A DNA stretch of 64,000 bases from Fagopyrum homotropicum (GCA_033239125.1 BSWB01000002.1:160797909-160861908); one strand, 5' to 3'; positions 47,548 through 59,064 are shown, counted from the first letter of the stretch. Translations and numbers: made by a program. The notes: generated by a model from the sequence alone, not told the origin.

Positions 47548-50500
47548 CTACAACCAAGCTGGATTCTTCAAGGCAGTCACCACAGACTTAATTTGTAAGT
47601 AGCTATTGAGTCCATAGATACCCTTCTCCCTTCCATGGCCACTCATTTTGTACCCTCCAAACGGAATCGAGGCATCAAAGACATCGAAACAGTTCACCCA
47701 CACTGTGCCTACCTTCAGAGCTCTTGACAATGTGTTAGCAGTGTCGATGTCTTGGCTGAAGACCCCGGCTGCTAGCCCATATGGTGATCCATTTGCCCTT
47801 TGGATTACCTCTTCCAAGCTCCTAATGATCATCAAAGTGAAAAATGTTATGGTAAGTTTCCAATAAGATATAGAGCTTGTTTGGTTTATAGTTAGAAATT
47901 TGAAAAACCCATATGGTTCTTTTGATATTTCCTCACTTGAATTTCAGGATAGACTGAACTGGACCGAAAATCTCTTCCTTGGCTATCACCATATCATCCT
48001 GTAAAACAAACAATGAATTATGAGTACTAATGCATTGTAAGCTAACTATTTCATACTTAAAAGACATATACCTGCACATTAGAGAAGACAGTAGGCTGAA
48101 TATAGTATCCATTTGATCCAAATCTGTCTCCTCCAGTTTCAAGTTTTGCTCCACTGTCAATCCCAGACTTTATGTATCCCAAGATCTTCTTGAACTGCTG
48201 TGGATCAATCTGAGTAAAAAGATTCACAATAAGAATCCAGATATGTTGTTTCATCCTAAAACCAATTGACAATAACAGTCTTACTTGAGGCCCTTGTTCA
48301 GTGCCTTGCTTGAATGGGTCTCCAACAGAGCGGTTAGCAGCGCGTGCTTTTGCCTTCTCTACAAACTCATCATACACACTTTCATGCACAAATGTTCGCG
48401 AGCCAGCACAGCAACACTGTCCTTGGTTAAAGAACAGTGCATTATGTGCCATCTCAACTGCCTTGTCCACATCAGCATCTTTACATACAATGAAAGGGGA
48501 CTTCCCTCCCAGCTCCAGACTCACTGGCTTCAAATTACTTTTTGATGCTTGCTCGATTATGTATTTTCCGGTAGCAGTAGAGCCTGTGAAAGCAAGCTGA
48601 TAACAAAGGAGCCTTATAAGTTACCAATTTAGCTCTTATAAGCTTAGAATTCTACTTCTGTTATTATTACCTTGTCCACATCCATGTGTGAACAAAGAGC
48701 AGCACCAGCAGTTGCACCAAAGCCTGATATCACATTCAAAACACCAGCAGGAAGTCCAGCCTGTCACCAATGACCAAATGTCAAATGTCACCAGTGACCA
48801 AATGTCAAATGCTGATATAGTAAACTTGGGCAAAATGGCTAATTGGATTTTGGGCAATTTTGGTAACTAGACCTTTTTATAAAAAAGTGTAGTAATTAGC
48901 TTTTTAATGTTTCAATTAAGTAAATATAGCCCAACCTTTTGTATTTATTTTCAAACTCTACCCACTCTTCTCTCAAGGGTACATTTAAAAAGCCTAGTAA
49001 ACCAAATTGTTTCTTGGGTTTTTACCACTATTACTCTATTAAGAGGTAAAAACTCTATTAAGACTAGGTAAAATTTAGAGGTTTTCAAAACAAAAGCGAA
49101 TAGAAAAGAGTCTACTTCACCCATTTATTTCAATATAAATAAACTTTTCGCGTCTAAAGTTGGAAGATTGACGAGCTACCTCATATAGAAGGTGTGACAC
49201 ATAAAGGGCAGACAGAGGTGTCTGCTCAGCTGTCTTCATGACAATTGTGTTACCACAGGCCAAGGCAGGGGCAACCTTCCAAGCAAACATGAGAAGCGGA
49301 AAGTTCCATGGGATGATCTGTCCGGCTACACCGATGGGCTCATGGAGGGTCTGGACACTGTGTGGTCCGTCAGCTTGGATAGTAAGCCCATGAATCTTAT
49401 CTGCCCAACCTGAGAAATCAAAGACAGCAAATCATCTAAGTTACTCTATTAGACATAGAGTAAACTCATTTAGGGCTTGTTCATTTCCCATATCCAGATA
49501 TGAGTATATCATATATCGGTATCGGTATAGATATCATTGATAAGGATATGAGATGATATCTCATATCCGATACTTGTGTTTGGCAAGATGGTGAGATATA
49601 TCAAAAGAGGAAGACTTGAGAGGGATAGTTTTGAGGGAGACATGAGAGAAAATGAATGTGATATCTCTCAATTTTTTAAGATATCAAAAACAATAAAAAA
49701 GTAAAGTATTGATATCTAAGATATCACTTTGATACTCATATACTCAATTACGAAACATGGATATCGGATATGCGATATCCATACCCATATCCCATATCAG
49801 GATATGGGAAATGAACGGGCCCTTAGTAAATATATATTTATTTAATACAATTCTTTGTCTACAGAACAATAAAAAAAAGAATCTTCACTCACCAGCATAG
49901 TATCTGAAAAGACGAACAAACATCGGAACTTCAACCTTAGCAGACTGCTCATACGGTTTCCCGTTGTCCCAACTTTCCAAAGCAGCAATCTCATCATTGT
50001 GTTGTTCCACGAGATCAGCGAAACGCAATAGGATTTTGGACCTTTCCTGCACAAATGTAGTTCCAATGCATTGTTTATATAAACGAATGAAGCCGAATCT
50101 AGTCTAATTGCATGTCATTGTTCGAATTTGTTACATAGGCAGTCATCCTAGGCCAAGGTCCAACATCAAAGGCCTTGCGAGCAGCGGCCACAGCCCTGTT
50201 AACGTCTTCAGCATCACCCTCGGACACATCTGCAATCAAATTACCAGTCCTCGGGTCGTTTGTCTTGAAAGTCCTCCCTGAAAGCCAAAATGATAAGCAA
50301 AAAGAATTTTCCCATTTAAGCAATGTCAAGTACACAAAACCGAAATTGACCTGCTGCAGAGTCCACAAATTGGCCATCAATCAAGAGCTGTGTGTGATGT
50401 ACTTTAACAGATGGAGTGATTGGGTCCTCTAGAACAGCTGAATTGCTGTACTTCTTCCCTCCTATTTTCAACCCAGAATCTTTTACTGAATAATAATAAA

Positions 50501-50975
50501 TATAAAAACAAATACAATTTTCTTTTTTTTTTTTAAATCAAGGTTTGTTAGAATAGATATGAAGAAAGTCGGAACAGAATCTAAACAGAAAATCCTGTAG
50601 AAGAATCGATCTAAACCGAAAACGAATCGCGGCGAAAAATCTGTTTGCAAACTCACTCATCGAGTGGGTTACGAAGCGAGTAATCAAATCCACTGTACCA
50701 AAATTACAAAATTAACGCCATAATTGCAAAACCTTCCAATGAAAAATCAACACAATTGAAACAGCAATCAATATCATCAAATTTGCGGATGATATACGAT
50801 CAGAGGAGAAAATCGAATGCAAAAATGGCTGTGTACACAGTAAAGTGATTTTGGTTACAAAAAATGAAGAAGTTAATCAACATTTACGAAGACGAAGGAG
50901 TATACCGAGAGAGCGAGAAGTAAAAGAAGTAAGTGAAGAGCGAGAGAAGAGACGGAGGATTCGTCCGCTCGCCAT
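47548..50975 (-). CDS. ALDH2B: Mitochondrial aldehyde dehydrogenase, family 2B
   Basis: Ten exons on the minus strand: 50975-50906, 50485-50351, 50277-50135, 50046-49893, 49409-49180, 48760-48671, 48596-48285, 48209-48072, 47998-47937 and 47821-47548. All have GT-AG introns and fitting phases, giving 535 residues. Exon 1 encodes MASGRILRLFSRSSLTSFTS, an Arg/Ser-rich mitochondrial presequence. The NAD-binding FTGSTATGK, the general base Glu about residue 302 (VSLELGGKSP) and catalytic Cys about 336 (QGQCCCAGS) are intact. The C-terminus, FGGYKMSGHGREKGIYGLN..LKNPAWL, is typical. The presequence and PSVKVHHTQLLIDGQFVDSA favour the mitochondrial 2B over the cytosolic 2C group. It oxidises acetaldehyde and other aldehydes with NAD. 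Introns 4 and 5 hold MITEs. Confidence 0.95.
48852..49013. mobile_element. MITE of Mutator-like family A in ALDH2B intron 5
   Basis: Ends are GGGCAATTTTGGTAACTAGA on the left and, reverse-complemented, GAAACAATTTGGTTTACTAG on the right. Flanks TTGGATTTT (48843-48851) and TTGGGTTTT (49014-49022) match at 8 of 9 bases, as for an old 9-bp duplication. It is 162 bp and shares interior sequence with 38963-39105. A tandem TGACCAAATGTCAAATG pair lies just outside at 48771-48812. Confidence 0.75.
49471..49825. mobile_element. MITE in ALDH2B intron 4, ATATCC-rich
   Basis: Inverted ends: left GGGCTTGTTCATTTCCCATA, right reverse-complemented GGGCCCGTTCATTTCCCATA, both followed by TCC and GATATG. The body is full of GATATC/ATATCC phrases in both orientations. 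I found no convincing target duplication. It resembles the smaller GATATC insertion in the ENT introns. Confidence 0.65.
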
Positions 50976-51440
50976 ATCTGATCTTGATGGAAGGAGGTTT
51001 GGAAATGTGTATCAACTCAGCAGCGAAGAACAAATTGCATGAACACCCAAAAATTTGGGTAACAGTTGTCATTTATATTAATAGTAGTGACGTCATAAAT
51101 GAATTAGTAAAAAATTCAAATGCATTGAAGATTTTGAATTAGTGTAGATTTTTTCTTCTTTTCTTAAAATGGGATGGATACTAATTAAAGGTAAGCATTT
51201 ATGGAGTTTAAATATTTGCTTTATACATTAAAAAGTTTATAAATAAATATATAAAAACAAATTAATAAATTATTTGTTATAAAATTTATATTACTGTAAA
51301 TTTATTGTTACAAGGGTTTCTTATAATTGAAAAACAATTTTTTTGTTAAGCTTTTTTCTACGACTTGTTTTTATTTTAAAATGATTTGTTTAATATGATT
51401 TCAAAATTTGGTTGCTAATTAGCCTAACTATCATCATTTT
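50976..51440. other. Upstream region of ALDH2B
   Basis: This should contain the ALDH2B promoter. No clear TATA box or other gene is seen. AT-rich. Confidence 0.4.
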
Positions 51441-51449
51441 GACAATTTC

Positions 51450-51824
51450 TAGTGTTGTGCATAATGTCCGGTTCCGGGTTGGAGCGGTTTGTATATAAAT
51501 TGTGCAATTTTAAAAATTGCGGACCGGATCGGACAGGTTTGTTCATAAATTATGCAATTTTAGTGAGGTTTTCCGGCATAAAAACGGACCCGGATCGGAC
51601 CGAAATGGACCGGATCGGACCGGACTGGGCCGAAAATTCACCGGAATGGACCGAACTGAACCGGACTCTGAACCGGACTGGACCGAAAATTCGTAGTTTA
51701 CAGTCCAACCCGAGTTACGGTTTTATACGGTCCAAAATCCGGACCTGACCGTAACCCAGATTTCCAAAAAACCTGAACCGTAGACCGGACCGGAACCGAT
51801 CCGGTCTGATTTTGCACAGCCCTA
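51450..51824. mobile_element. Small hAT element with GGACCGGA repeats, 375 bp
   Basis: The left end is TAGTGTTGTGCATAATG and the right end, reverse-complemented, TAGGGCTGTGCAAAATC. They are flanked by an exact 8-bp duplication ACAATTTC (51442-51449 and 51825-51832). These are textbook hAT features. The body is variants of CGGACCGGATCGGACCGGA. No coding capacity; the long frame in it is a repeat artefact. Confidence 0.92.
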
Positions 51825-52009
51825 ACAATTTCCACTTATTATAAATAATTTAATTGATATTTGGAATAAACTTTATTATTGGAGTTAGGGCTAATTAGGT
51901 AACTAGGCTATTTTTTTTAATTGTATACTAAGTAGGCTTTTTTCAGTTTTCCAATTAGTAAATACACCCCACTAATATCTTTAGCGTTCACACAAACCTA
52001 AAATGTAAA

Positions 52010-52495
52010 ATCCTCCCTCTCTTCTCTTCCGGTCGGTTTCCTCTGGCTGCCTCTTCCCCGTTGGAGCACCTGCTGCACCGCCTCGCCTGTCGGACATCGT
52101 CGGAACCGGGCGCCGCCGCAAGTCCTCGGTCGACCTCAGCTTAACCCTCTCTTATCTGTTTCTCTGCTCCCCCATTGTTTGAAATGTTTTGTTTTACGAA
52201 TTGATGCAGCGCCGGGGGTGTGTGGGGGGGGGGGGTTTGCGTTTTGGTGAGTTGAACTCACAGTGGGGCAATTACTACGCTTCTTCCCGCTCTCTTCTCA
52301 CCGAGCCCTACGTTCCCTCTACTTCCCTTCTCACCTCTTCTTCTTCTACTCGATATTTATCCTCCACTTTTTCAGATCCATACTTGACCTCCGACCGCGA
52401 CTTCTCCGCCGTCTCCCCCGCCCCTTCCGCCGCGTACGATCCTCATTTGACTCGCACCGCTGTCAATTTGATAGCCGCTAGGCGCTCCGCTAAAG
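52010..52495 (+). pseudogene. Gene fragment captured by the Pack-MULE, identity unknown
   Basis: GC content jumps sharply over a CT-rich leader and an open frame that reads SQWGNYYASSRSLLTEPYVP then further Ser-rich sequence and AAYDPHLTRTAVNLIAARRS. It ends AKG at a GTTCGG donor (after 52495). This looks like the first exon of a host gene. A run of ten G near 52220 disturbs its start. I do not recognise the source protein. Confidence 0.5.
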
Positions 52496-52979
52496 GTTCG
52501 GTTTATTTTTATTTTAAATTGAGAATATATTTTCTACCGGTCTCTATATATTGTGATTATCATGCAATCAATAGGATTTAATTTAAGAGATATTTAAGTC
52601 TTAGAAATTTTATTTTTAATCCTTGTCTCTTACATTAGAAAATGCCAATATTTTCTTAAAGAGGAAAACGAGACAGTCTAAAAAGACAGATAGTACAAAG
52701 TCCGTATTTTTAATCCTTGTGGTTTTGGTTTTTGTTTTTGTGCCGGGGGGAGGGGGGGTTGCGTTGTCTGGTTTTCGTTTTTTTTTTGGGGGGTGGGGGG
52801 TCCGTGTCCGGTTTTGGTTTTTGTGCTGGGTAGGCATGCATGTTTGTGTTGCAGTTGAATGGGTGCAGCTCATAATTTGCTTGTTTTGGTTATTGTTTAA
52901 AAGTTCGTACGGGAGTAAAATTCTGGTACTGGAATTTGCTTGTACTTTCTCATGATAATTTGCTTGTTTCTGGTATGAT

Positions 52980-53640
52980 TTACTCATGATAATTTGCTTG
53001 TTTTTGGTATGTAAAATTCTTACCAGAAAATTTTGTTGTGAGTTTTCTGGTACTAAGAATTTCTTGTATGAAATTCATACCAGAAAACTCATACCAAAAT
53101 TTTCTGGTATGTAAAATTCTTACCAAAAAATTTTGTTATGAGTTTTCTAGTACGAGTTTTTAGGTATAAATTTCATACCAGAATTTCTAGTATGAATTTC
53201 TGGTATGAAATTCATACCAGAAAACTCATACCAGAATTTTCTAGTATGTAAAATTCTTACCAGAAAATTTTGTTATGAGTTTTCTGGTATGAAAAATTTT
53301 GGTAGATTATTCTGGTAGAAAATCATAAAATTTTGGAATGAATTTGACCAAAATTCTGGTAGAAAATTGTGGTATGTACTTTTGATATGAAAGAAATTTG
53401 GTATGAAAATAATTTTGGTATGACAAAATTCTGATATGAAAAAAATTGACCAAAATTTTGGTATATTAAAAAAATTTGGTATGACAATTTCTGGTATGAC
53501 AAGTTCTGGTATGAGAAGTTCTGGTACGACAAAATTCTGGTATGAAAATAATTTCTGGTATGAAAAATTCTGGTATGAAATTTCTGGTATGAAATTTCTG
53601 GTATGAAAATTCTGGTATGAGAAATTCCGGTATGAGAAAT
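52980..53640. repeat. CATACCAGAA / TTCTGGTATG array
   Basis: Some thirty units of TTCTGGTATG(A)n and its complement. In 53000-53300 both orientations alternate, giving adjacent inverted pairs such as CATACCAGAA next to TTCTGGTATG. In 53300-53640 nearly all read TTCTGGTATGA. It is the same array as at 13255-13520. Confidence 0.9.
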
Positions 53641-53899
53641 TCAATCCAGAAAATAAAATAAAAAATAAAAAATAAATTAAAAAAGGCAAGAAAAATAATA
53701 TAAGAAAACAAATTTAGTAATTAAAATTTAAAACTTATACTTATATAACAAATAACAAACATCATTTATTCTTTCTTTCTAAATAGAAGGGTTAATAATT
53801 TTTACCTACTATTAAATAAAAGTGGTAAAAAATTTGGGGTACACTTTCTTAAACAAAAACTCAAAAAAGCCTAGTATGTCAAATTCTCCCTTGGAGTTA

Positions 53900-54430
53900 C
53901 AGCTTACGTGGCAGATTTTTGTTGGTGTATTCAAAATGAGAAGGCAGAGAACGGTTAGACTTTCAGTTAATCGTTGAACCGAGGAGAAAATTTTAAAATT
54001 TAGACATTGATTAAAATTAATGGTTAAGTTAGGTTTGCTTATCTATTAAGTACGAAGAAGCATTAAATAAAGATAATATCTTGAAGGTAAAAATAATAGA
54101 TTTCCTTCTTTTATTGTAAGAGGTTTATTTCCAAACAATAATATTTTAGATAGTGTTTTTTTCGTTGTCAGATCATTTCGTTAATGAATTATATCGTATT
54201 AGTGAATTGTTTATAATTAAGATAAGGTGATTTTTCAAAGGTTCTAATAATAAAAAATGGTGGAATTGACCAAGCGACTAACAGCTAAAAACTCTCTTCT
54301 CTTTCTTGCAATATTAATGGTTTTCTTCTTCGCAATCTTCTTGTTTGAGATTTCTAACGGCTAAAAGGTTAGGGTCGATGTACGCTGCTGATAATTTTGT
54401 TTTCGTGTTGGGCAACTGATAGAGGTTGAT
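53900..54430. other. AT-rich, no recognisable gene
   Basis: No coding frame is supported here. It may be part of the LINE-related sequence that follows. Confidence 0.35.
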
Positions 54431-54698
54431 ACTCCACCAGTAGCCCCGGTGACGGAGGTGGTTAATAATACTTCTCACTGGTTCAGAGGATGGTGGTCTA
54501 AATGTGCAAACGACTACTATTACCGTTCCTATTGGTGTTGTTGATACACCGGTTTATAGCTTCCCAAACGAAGATTTCATGGAAGTACGTTCTTGTTGGG
54601 GTTAAGGCCGGAAGTTCCACTTGACCGGAAAACTTTAGAAGGCAAAGCTTCTATTACCTTTTCTTATGGCATGAATGGTAATCTTATCTTATCTTAAA

Positions 54699-55081
54699 TC
54701 TTTTAAAGCAGAAGCATCTATTGCCACGTGTCAACGCTAGGTTTCTCGAAGCCTAAAAAATTATTTTAAAAAGTGATTTCTAAATGCTATTATAAATTGA
54801 AAATTGATTTCTAAATTTACTAAAAAATATTTCAATAAATATTTTTATAAAAATAGTTTTTAAATTTTTACGATTTTTTTTAACAACAAGCATATCTTAA
54901 GAAATTAATTTAAAAATATAATTAATTAGAAGAGATAAATACTTAAAAGAGAATTAAAAATCATAATATTAATTATAATTTTATTTTTTGGATTTTTATT
55001 TTACAGAAATATACATATAAATTTCTAAGTATTAAATATTTATTAAAACTGAACCCGCACAAAGTGCGGGTAATACACTAG
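54699..55081 (+). mobile_element. Non-autonomous Helitron, copy 1, 383 bp
   Basis: The 5' end is TCTTTTAAAGCAGAAGC after an A. The 3' hairpin is CCCGCAC-AAA-GTGCGGG (55054-55070), then TAATACA and CTAG (ending 55081), followed by T. All are Helitron hallmarks. No coding. It is very similar to copy 2. Confidence 0.9.
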
Positions 55082-55083
55082 TA

Positions 55084-55466
55084 TCTATTAAAGTATAAGC
55101 CTCCATTGCCACGTGTCAAAGCCATATTTCTCGAAGCCTAAAAAATTATTTTAAAAAGTGATTTCTAAATGTTATATAAATTAAAAATTAATTTCTAAAT
55201 TTTTAAAAAAATATTTAAAAAATTATTTTTACAAAAATAGTTTTTAAACTTTTACGAATTTATTTTACCAACAAGCATATCTTAACAAATCAATTTAAAA
55301 ATATAATTAATTAGAAGAGATAAATACTTAAAAGAGAATTAAAAATCATAATATTGATTATAATTTTATTTTTCGGATTTTTATTTTACAAAAATATACA
55401 TATAAATTTCTAAGTATTAAACATTTATTAAAATTGAACCCGCACAAAGTGCGGGTAATACACTAG
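55084..55466 (+). mobile_element. Non-autonomous Helitron, copy 2, 383 bp
   Basis: The 5' end is TCTATTAAAGTATAAGCC after TA. The same CCCGCAC-AAA-GTGCGGG hairpin (55439-55455) precedes CTAG (55463-55466), followed by T. It has the same length as copy 1 and lies two bases from it, in the same orientation. Confidence 0.9.
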
Positions 55467-56229
55467 TCTTGCTATTGTGATCAACCAAGAAATTATTGAG
55501 GAGTTGGAGTCAACTTGGAAAAACTCTATTGTGTTTTAGGTTTTGGGGTATCCGATTGCGTTTCGGGTTATGAAACGTAAGATACGGGCCTTATGGAATT
55601 GGGAATCCAATACTACCATGGTTGATCTTGTTAATGGATATCGTATGGTAAGGTTTCAATTTGAAAGTGAGATGTTCATGATGTGTGTCAAATGTAACAC
55701 TTTTTACACCTTGTTTTCATGCATATAATACCCTCTTTTCATCTCATATATGCCTATTTATACGGAAATCATCCACTTTTTATGTTTCAGTGTCTACTTT
55801 GGTTTTTATGTGTTTTAGGCATTTAAAACATCAAAGTAGTCAATATTGCATCCTTCCTGAAGTTAGAGCTAGAGAGAAGATCCACATTACTAAGGAACTA
55901 CAACATGAATTCCACATGATTAGCTTTAAAGATTCACTTTAATGAGGAATTACAACATGGAACGTAAGATATATGCCTTATGGAATATGTGGTGTTTGTT
56001 GTATTTTCTCTTGATTTTTTGTTATTTACATGACAATATGTGCGTTTGCCGGTTTTTGGCCTCTCAATACGCCAAATATATTTGGTGTAATCGAACATCT
56101 TACCTTCTCAGGAAAAAAAAAATTTATGAGTCAATAATTAAGTATAAATTTACAAATCTAGGATGGACTTACACAAGTATAAATTTACCCATCTAGTCTA
56201 AACCTATTTATGAAAATCAATATTAAATG

Positions 56230-56640
56230 GGATAAACTATAGCATGGATCAAAATTCGATTCGGGTATAACTTCCATCGGTTTTGTTATACGAAATCATT
56301 ACGGTGATGTTATTAGCTTGGACGCTAGGAAAAAATAAGTTTAATTCGGTTGTTAAAACAAAAACTTTTGTGCTGAAAGGTGGACTTAAAGAAGTTATAA
56401 GGCTAAATATAAAAAAGATCGAAATTGTGGGTGATAAATTATGTGTGATCATATCTGACTTCAGACTGAATCTTCGCTTCTTTGAAAAAGTTCAGGTCAG
56501 TCATGTGTTCAGAGAAATCAACTGTATTGCTGACCGATTGAATTATTTGGAATTTCGAAACACAACACACCATTTTCTGACGATTCCGAACTTCGATTTT
56601 TCATCTGCAATGATGTTTTAGGATAGATTACTTATGGAAG
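56230..56640 (+). pseudogene. RNase H domain relic (LINE/RVT_3), plus strand
   Basis: GFVIRNHYGDVISLDARKK in one frame continues, after a shift, as LGKNKFNSVVKTKTFVLKGG, LNIKKIEIVGDKLCVI and VSHVFREINCIADRL. This follows the plant non-LTR RNase H pattern (GFVIRN.. then EGL..A, IE.GD, and HV.RE.N..AD.L). It is frameshifted and isolated, hence dead. Confidence 0.75.
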
Positions 56641-57780
56641 ATAGTTTTTTCCAAACCGCTTTTTTTTTAAAAAAAAAAATAATTACACATCTAGATGGCA
56701 TTCTAGGTGTAAAGTAATAAGAAAGATCATTGTTGATTGTATAAATGGTTGGAAAAAAAAAGAAGAAGAAAATCATACTGATTCATAAACATTGAAATAC
56801 GCATCTATAGTTGTTGAATTCATATGAGAAAACATTTATTATTATCCAATCAGATATCCACTAACTAGAAATTAGAAGAGAAAATGTGTGCATCAAATAT
56901 TATTGGTTCGCTTAATATTACTCATCTAGGTTCAATAAGTCATGAAAAGATGAAAAATATTAAATTTACATGATCCAAACGACAATTTTACAACAAAAGA
57001 CTATAGTTTTAAGTAGTTCGGTTCAAATGTTGAATATAATAAGTTATCATGTCGAAAGTTAGAGAAATTTTAAGTCTAGTATTTAGGTCGGTATTTTTTT
57101 CCACTAAAATCTATCATGGTATCAGATCAGGTTTGATTCGGGAGCTCAACCTATCAATACTCGATTTGTCGTCAACTCACTTGGGTATCAAATCCACATT
57201 TGTCAATGATTTACTAGTGGTCCTATCGATTTACAGGTGGTGTTTGTGTCACCGCTCAATGTTGATCGAAGTGTTTTCTTTGCTCATTGTCAATGAAATG
57301 GTCCAGTCTTCAATGTTCGTTTGCATACGCACGTTTTGACTGTGGAGTGTATTAAAAGATAAGTGAGATAAAATATTTGAATATATCGCTTAAAATAATA
57401 AGCATATTATCTATATATTTTAGGTTAGTATATATTTTAATTTATACTCACTATCTTTATTTTTTTTATTCTCTTGCGTACGCACGCTTTGATTATCGGA
57501 TTTATGTTATGGAATTGGGTCTAACGCGCATGTACGTTCGTATGTAAAAGACCCCGCTCTACATTCCGTCAATTTCGAACTTGACAAATACGTAACTAAA
57601 AACATCAATTATCATCCAAATCAAATGCACACATTTTCTAGCCTATGTTTTTATGAACTTTTTAGTGTTTGTTTTCTATTTTGGTTGATATGTCATTTTG
57701 GCCGATTATCCTAAGTCAAAAGTCAATGTACGAGGTCTATTTGTGTTACTTTTTTTATACATGGGTGGGTAAAAGAATTA
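56641..57780. other. AT-rich; LTR end and primer-binding site-like motif at 57111-57126
   Basis: CTATCA followed directly by TGGTATCAGA (57117-57126) looks like the end of an LTR plus the initiator-methionine primer-binding site of a plus-strand retroelement. No second LTR or gag frame is recognised. The 96-codon frame at 57049 spans it and is probably not a gene. Confidence 0.4.
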
Positions 57781-57789
57781 GGCGGATTA

Positions 57790-58300
57790 ATTTCTAGAAA
57801 TTGGTCGGCCTAAGGCATCCTTACGGATGAGGTCTTTAACATCTTCCGGAATGACATTGACATCCATCTTGAGATTGTGTTAATACATGGCAATCTTGTC
57901 CGCGACCGTGTTGATTTCCCTGTATACATGTTGCGCTATGGAGTAAGAGAATCCCGAGATCGTATTGGAGATATCACTGATGATCTTATCTTGTTTCCAT
58001 GGGGGTTTTCATATTTGATTTATTAAATTAATGAGCATCAGGTTGTCTCCTTCTATCTCGATGGATACAATACATAACTCCTTGGCCTTTTGTAGCCCTC
58101 CCGCAAAGCAAAGGCTTCTGCTTCCAACACTAAGCCAGCATCACAACTGCCGCTTCCTATAGCAATAGGAACGACACAGTGGTTTCTGATGATGCATCCA
58201 AAAGAAAATTGATTCGCTGAATTTTCTGAGGCATCAAAATTAAGTTTTAGGTTTCCATTCTCAGAGCGTTTCCATTTTATATTTTTCGTTGTCCTTCTTT
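57790..58300 (-). pseudogene. RNase H domain relic (LINE/RVT_3), minus strand
   Basis: The minus strand reads WKRSENGNLKLNFDASENSA, FGCIIRNHCVVPIAIGSGSC, LVLEAEAFALREG, then after a shift SIEIEGDNLMLINLINQI, a stop, and HVYREINTVADKIAMY. This covers almost the whole RNase H domain, with the catalytic-type FDAS, EAEA and EGDN. Several stops and a frameshift make it dead. It is a different copy from the one at 56230. Confidence 0.75.
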
Positions 58301-58954
58301 GTTTTCTAAATGTTGTATTATTGCTACTTGGTTTCTTGTTTGCATTTTCCCATACAGAAACTTGATCGAGCGATAATGCTCTAATGTTCTGCGGGACCTC
58401 TGCAATGCTCTAATGTTCAGCGGGATCGTTTTTTGTTGAAGATAATCTGATTCCTGACCAACCACATGTACGAGGTCTATTTAGTTTATCAAACTGATTT
58501 TCTTCTATAAGTATATCATAATATTTGTTTTATATGTAACTTATACTAAGCACAAACATATACTATTTCTCTAATAAATGTGTTCCATTTTTAGTTTGTA
58601 ATTTTCATGTGATATATTACCTGCATTTTATATTTTGAAATATTCTTTTTAAGAAAAATATAATCCTGTTCTTATCAAAAAAAATATAATCTTGTATATC
58701 CAATTGGAGAAATAAATTATTATAGATACAAAGAATAGTAAATTCAGAGTATTGTTATCTTCATTTACAAAAAAAGGTTATATAAACAAAAATATCTATA
58801 ATAGAATACATGTTTCATGCATTTAAAAATATTTCTTAACAAGTATTAAGATTTATTGATGGATTATATCATTCAATATTCAATTAAAAAAATCAGTTTT
58901 AATGGGTTAAAATTAAAGGTGATATCTTTCCTTGGATGCAAATCTCATTTCAAG

Positions 58955-58962
58955 TATAAATA
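58955..58962 (+). promoter_or_regulatory. TATA box for spermidine synthase
   Basis: TATAAATA lies 110 bp upstream of the ATG at 59065, which gives a plausible leader of about 75-80 nt. Confidence 0.6.
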
Positions 58963-59064
58963 CAGCAGATAACATTGGTTAAGTACTTCATCCTTCAATC
59001 ACTAAACTCTTGCTTTGGTTTCTTAATCTTCACTTAAGAGGCGTAATCAACAATTAGGATTTCA

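Larger units (their letters stand above)
51888..53890. mobile_element. Mutator-like element, Pack-MULE type (family A), 2.0 kb
   Basis: An exact 9-bp duplication TTGGAGTTA flanks it (51879-51887 and 53891-53899). The left end reads GGGCTAATTAGGTAACTAGG, the right end reverse-complemented GGGAGAATTTGACATACTAG, both continuing CTWTTTTTT. Its right 900 bp, reverse-complemented, is closely similar to the left part of the element at 13013 (including TAGAAAGAAAGAATAAATGA). It contains a GC-rich exon-like block (52010-52495) and a CATACCAGAA array (53000-53640), and no transposase. Confidence 0.92.
54440..55690 (+). pseudogene. LINE ORF1-like fragment (DUF4283 type), interrupted
   Basis: Downstream of the Helitrons the frame reads NQEIIEELESTWKNSIVF, a stop, then LGYPIAFRVMKRKIRALWNW and MVDLVNGYRMVRFQFESE. 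This matches the DUF4283 domain that precedes the zinc knuckle in plant L1-type ORF1 and related proteins. Upstream, 54440-54690 has VTVPIGVVDTPVYSFPNEDF and similar, with stops. Two Helitrons (54699-55466) split the frame between these halves. Confidence 0.6.

Noticed and set aside
47548..50975. Cytosolic ALDH2C (sinapaldehyde dehydrogenase type)
   Set aside because: Exon 1 encodes a mitochondrial presequence, and the PSVKVHHTQLLIDG and CCCAGSRTFVHE wording follows the 2B group.
53300..53640. CRISPR-like array of TTCTGGTATG units
   Set aside because: Units are too short, spacing varies, there are no unique spacers of constant length, and the DNA is plant nuclear. It is a transposon-internal repeat.
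57049..57339. 96-residue protein-coding gene
   Set aside because: The frame runs across an LTR end and primer-binding-site-like motif and has no recognisable domain or coding composition.
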